From: Burkholderia sp. Ax-1724
Lineage (GTDB): Bacteria; Pseudomonadota; Gammaproteobacteria; Burkholderiales; Burkholderiaceae
DNA: 64,000 bases
Direction: 5' to 3'
Assembly (NCBI RefSeq): GCF_011752995.1
Contig: NZ_VWWL01000005.1
Location: forward strand, 275,484-339,483
Below are positions 63,880 through 64,000 of this stretch, in pieces. Made by a program: the position numbers and the translations under genes. Position 1 is the stretch's first letter, and each line of letters begins with the position of its first letter. The notes beneath the pieces were generated by a model. That model searched no databases. It was not told the origin of the DNA and was given only the letters and a program-made list of their open reading frames with translations.

Positions 63880-64000
63880 ATGCGCAATCTGCCCGGTTTG
63901 CAGTTCCCGCTCGGCGAAGAAATCGAAATGCTGCGTGACAGCATCGCCTCGTTCGCCGCCAAAGAAATCGCGCCGCGCGCGGCGGAAATCGATCGCACCG
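63880..64000 (+). CDS. liuA: Isovaleryl-CoA dehydrogenase-like protein, 3'-truncated
   Basis: The first 40 codons are visible: MRNLPGLQFPLGEEIEMLRD and then AAKEIAPRAAEID, the characteristic N-terminus of isovaleryl-CoA dehydrogenase (leucine breakdown). AGGAG precedes the ATG. It runs off the window, so catalytic residues cannot be checked; another short-branched-chain acyl-CoA dehydrogenase is possible. Confidence 0.78.
   Translation, partial: MRNLPGLQFPLGEEIEMLRDSIASFAAKEIAPRAAEIDRT

Overview
The window is high-GC chromosomal DNA with the gene content and codon use of a Burkholderiaceae member (Paraburkholderia/Burkholderia-like): MetE/MetR, GntR and LysR regulators, a type VI secretion system (T6SS) with TagF/TagH/TagJ accessories, and an isovaleryl-CoA dehydrogenase at the right edge. 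The genus is inferred from protein resemblance, not from a marker gene.

Layout. 1-20.2 kb is mostly ordinary metabolism and regulation: a truncated phospholipase-D-like gene, metE and divergent metR, a glucarate-type dehydratase with its transporter and divergent GntR regulator, a RibD/DHFR-like reductase, a TetR regulator and divergent metallo-beta-lactamase-fold hydrolase with two clear operators, a DedA-rhodanese fusion, an AhpD-like protein, an MFS carrier, a LysR regulator, a GGDEF-EAL protein, HU and a DAHP synthase. A 9-bp minisatellite lies upstream of the DAHP synthase gene.

20.7-62.8 kb is an accessory super-locus for envelope secretion and antagonism. On the left are mltA and a membrane Ser/Thr kinase. 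Divergent from them run a secreted CHAT protease, a TpsB pore and a 1498-residue TpsA exoprotein. A GT2 glycosyltransferase, a PP2C phosphatase and a divergent ECF-like sigma factor point back towards them. Then comes an uninterrupted T6SS operon, tssA-tssB-tssC-hcp-tagJ-tssE-tssF-tssG-tssH-PAAR-vgrG-tagH-tssK-tssL-tssM-tagF. It is followed by an OmpA-like protein, a secreted HExxH protein, a papain-like (NlpC/P60-type) protein and a barnase-like RNase. I see no tssJ.

The most notable observation is a 30-bp two-box element, TTTCAAAAT-N10-GATTCGTYTWC. It occurs five times with identical spacing and always points towards the downstream gene: kinase-mltA, CHAT-tpsB-tpsA, the T6SS operon, the ompA-HExxH-amidase group and the RNase gene. 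The boxes and spacing look like an ECF-type promoter, and the locus encodes its own ECF-like sigma factor beside a kinase and a phosphatase. My inference is that a sigma/kinase/phosphatase switch co-controls two-partner secretion, type VI secretion and candidate toxins.

62.8-64 kb holds a TetR regulator, a perfect operator dyad and the start of a branched-chain acyl-CoA dehydrogenase gene.
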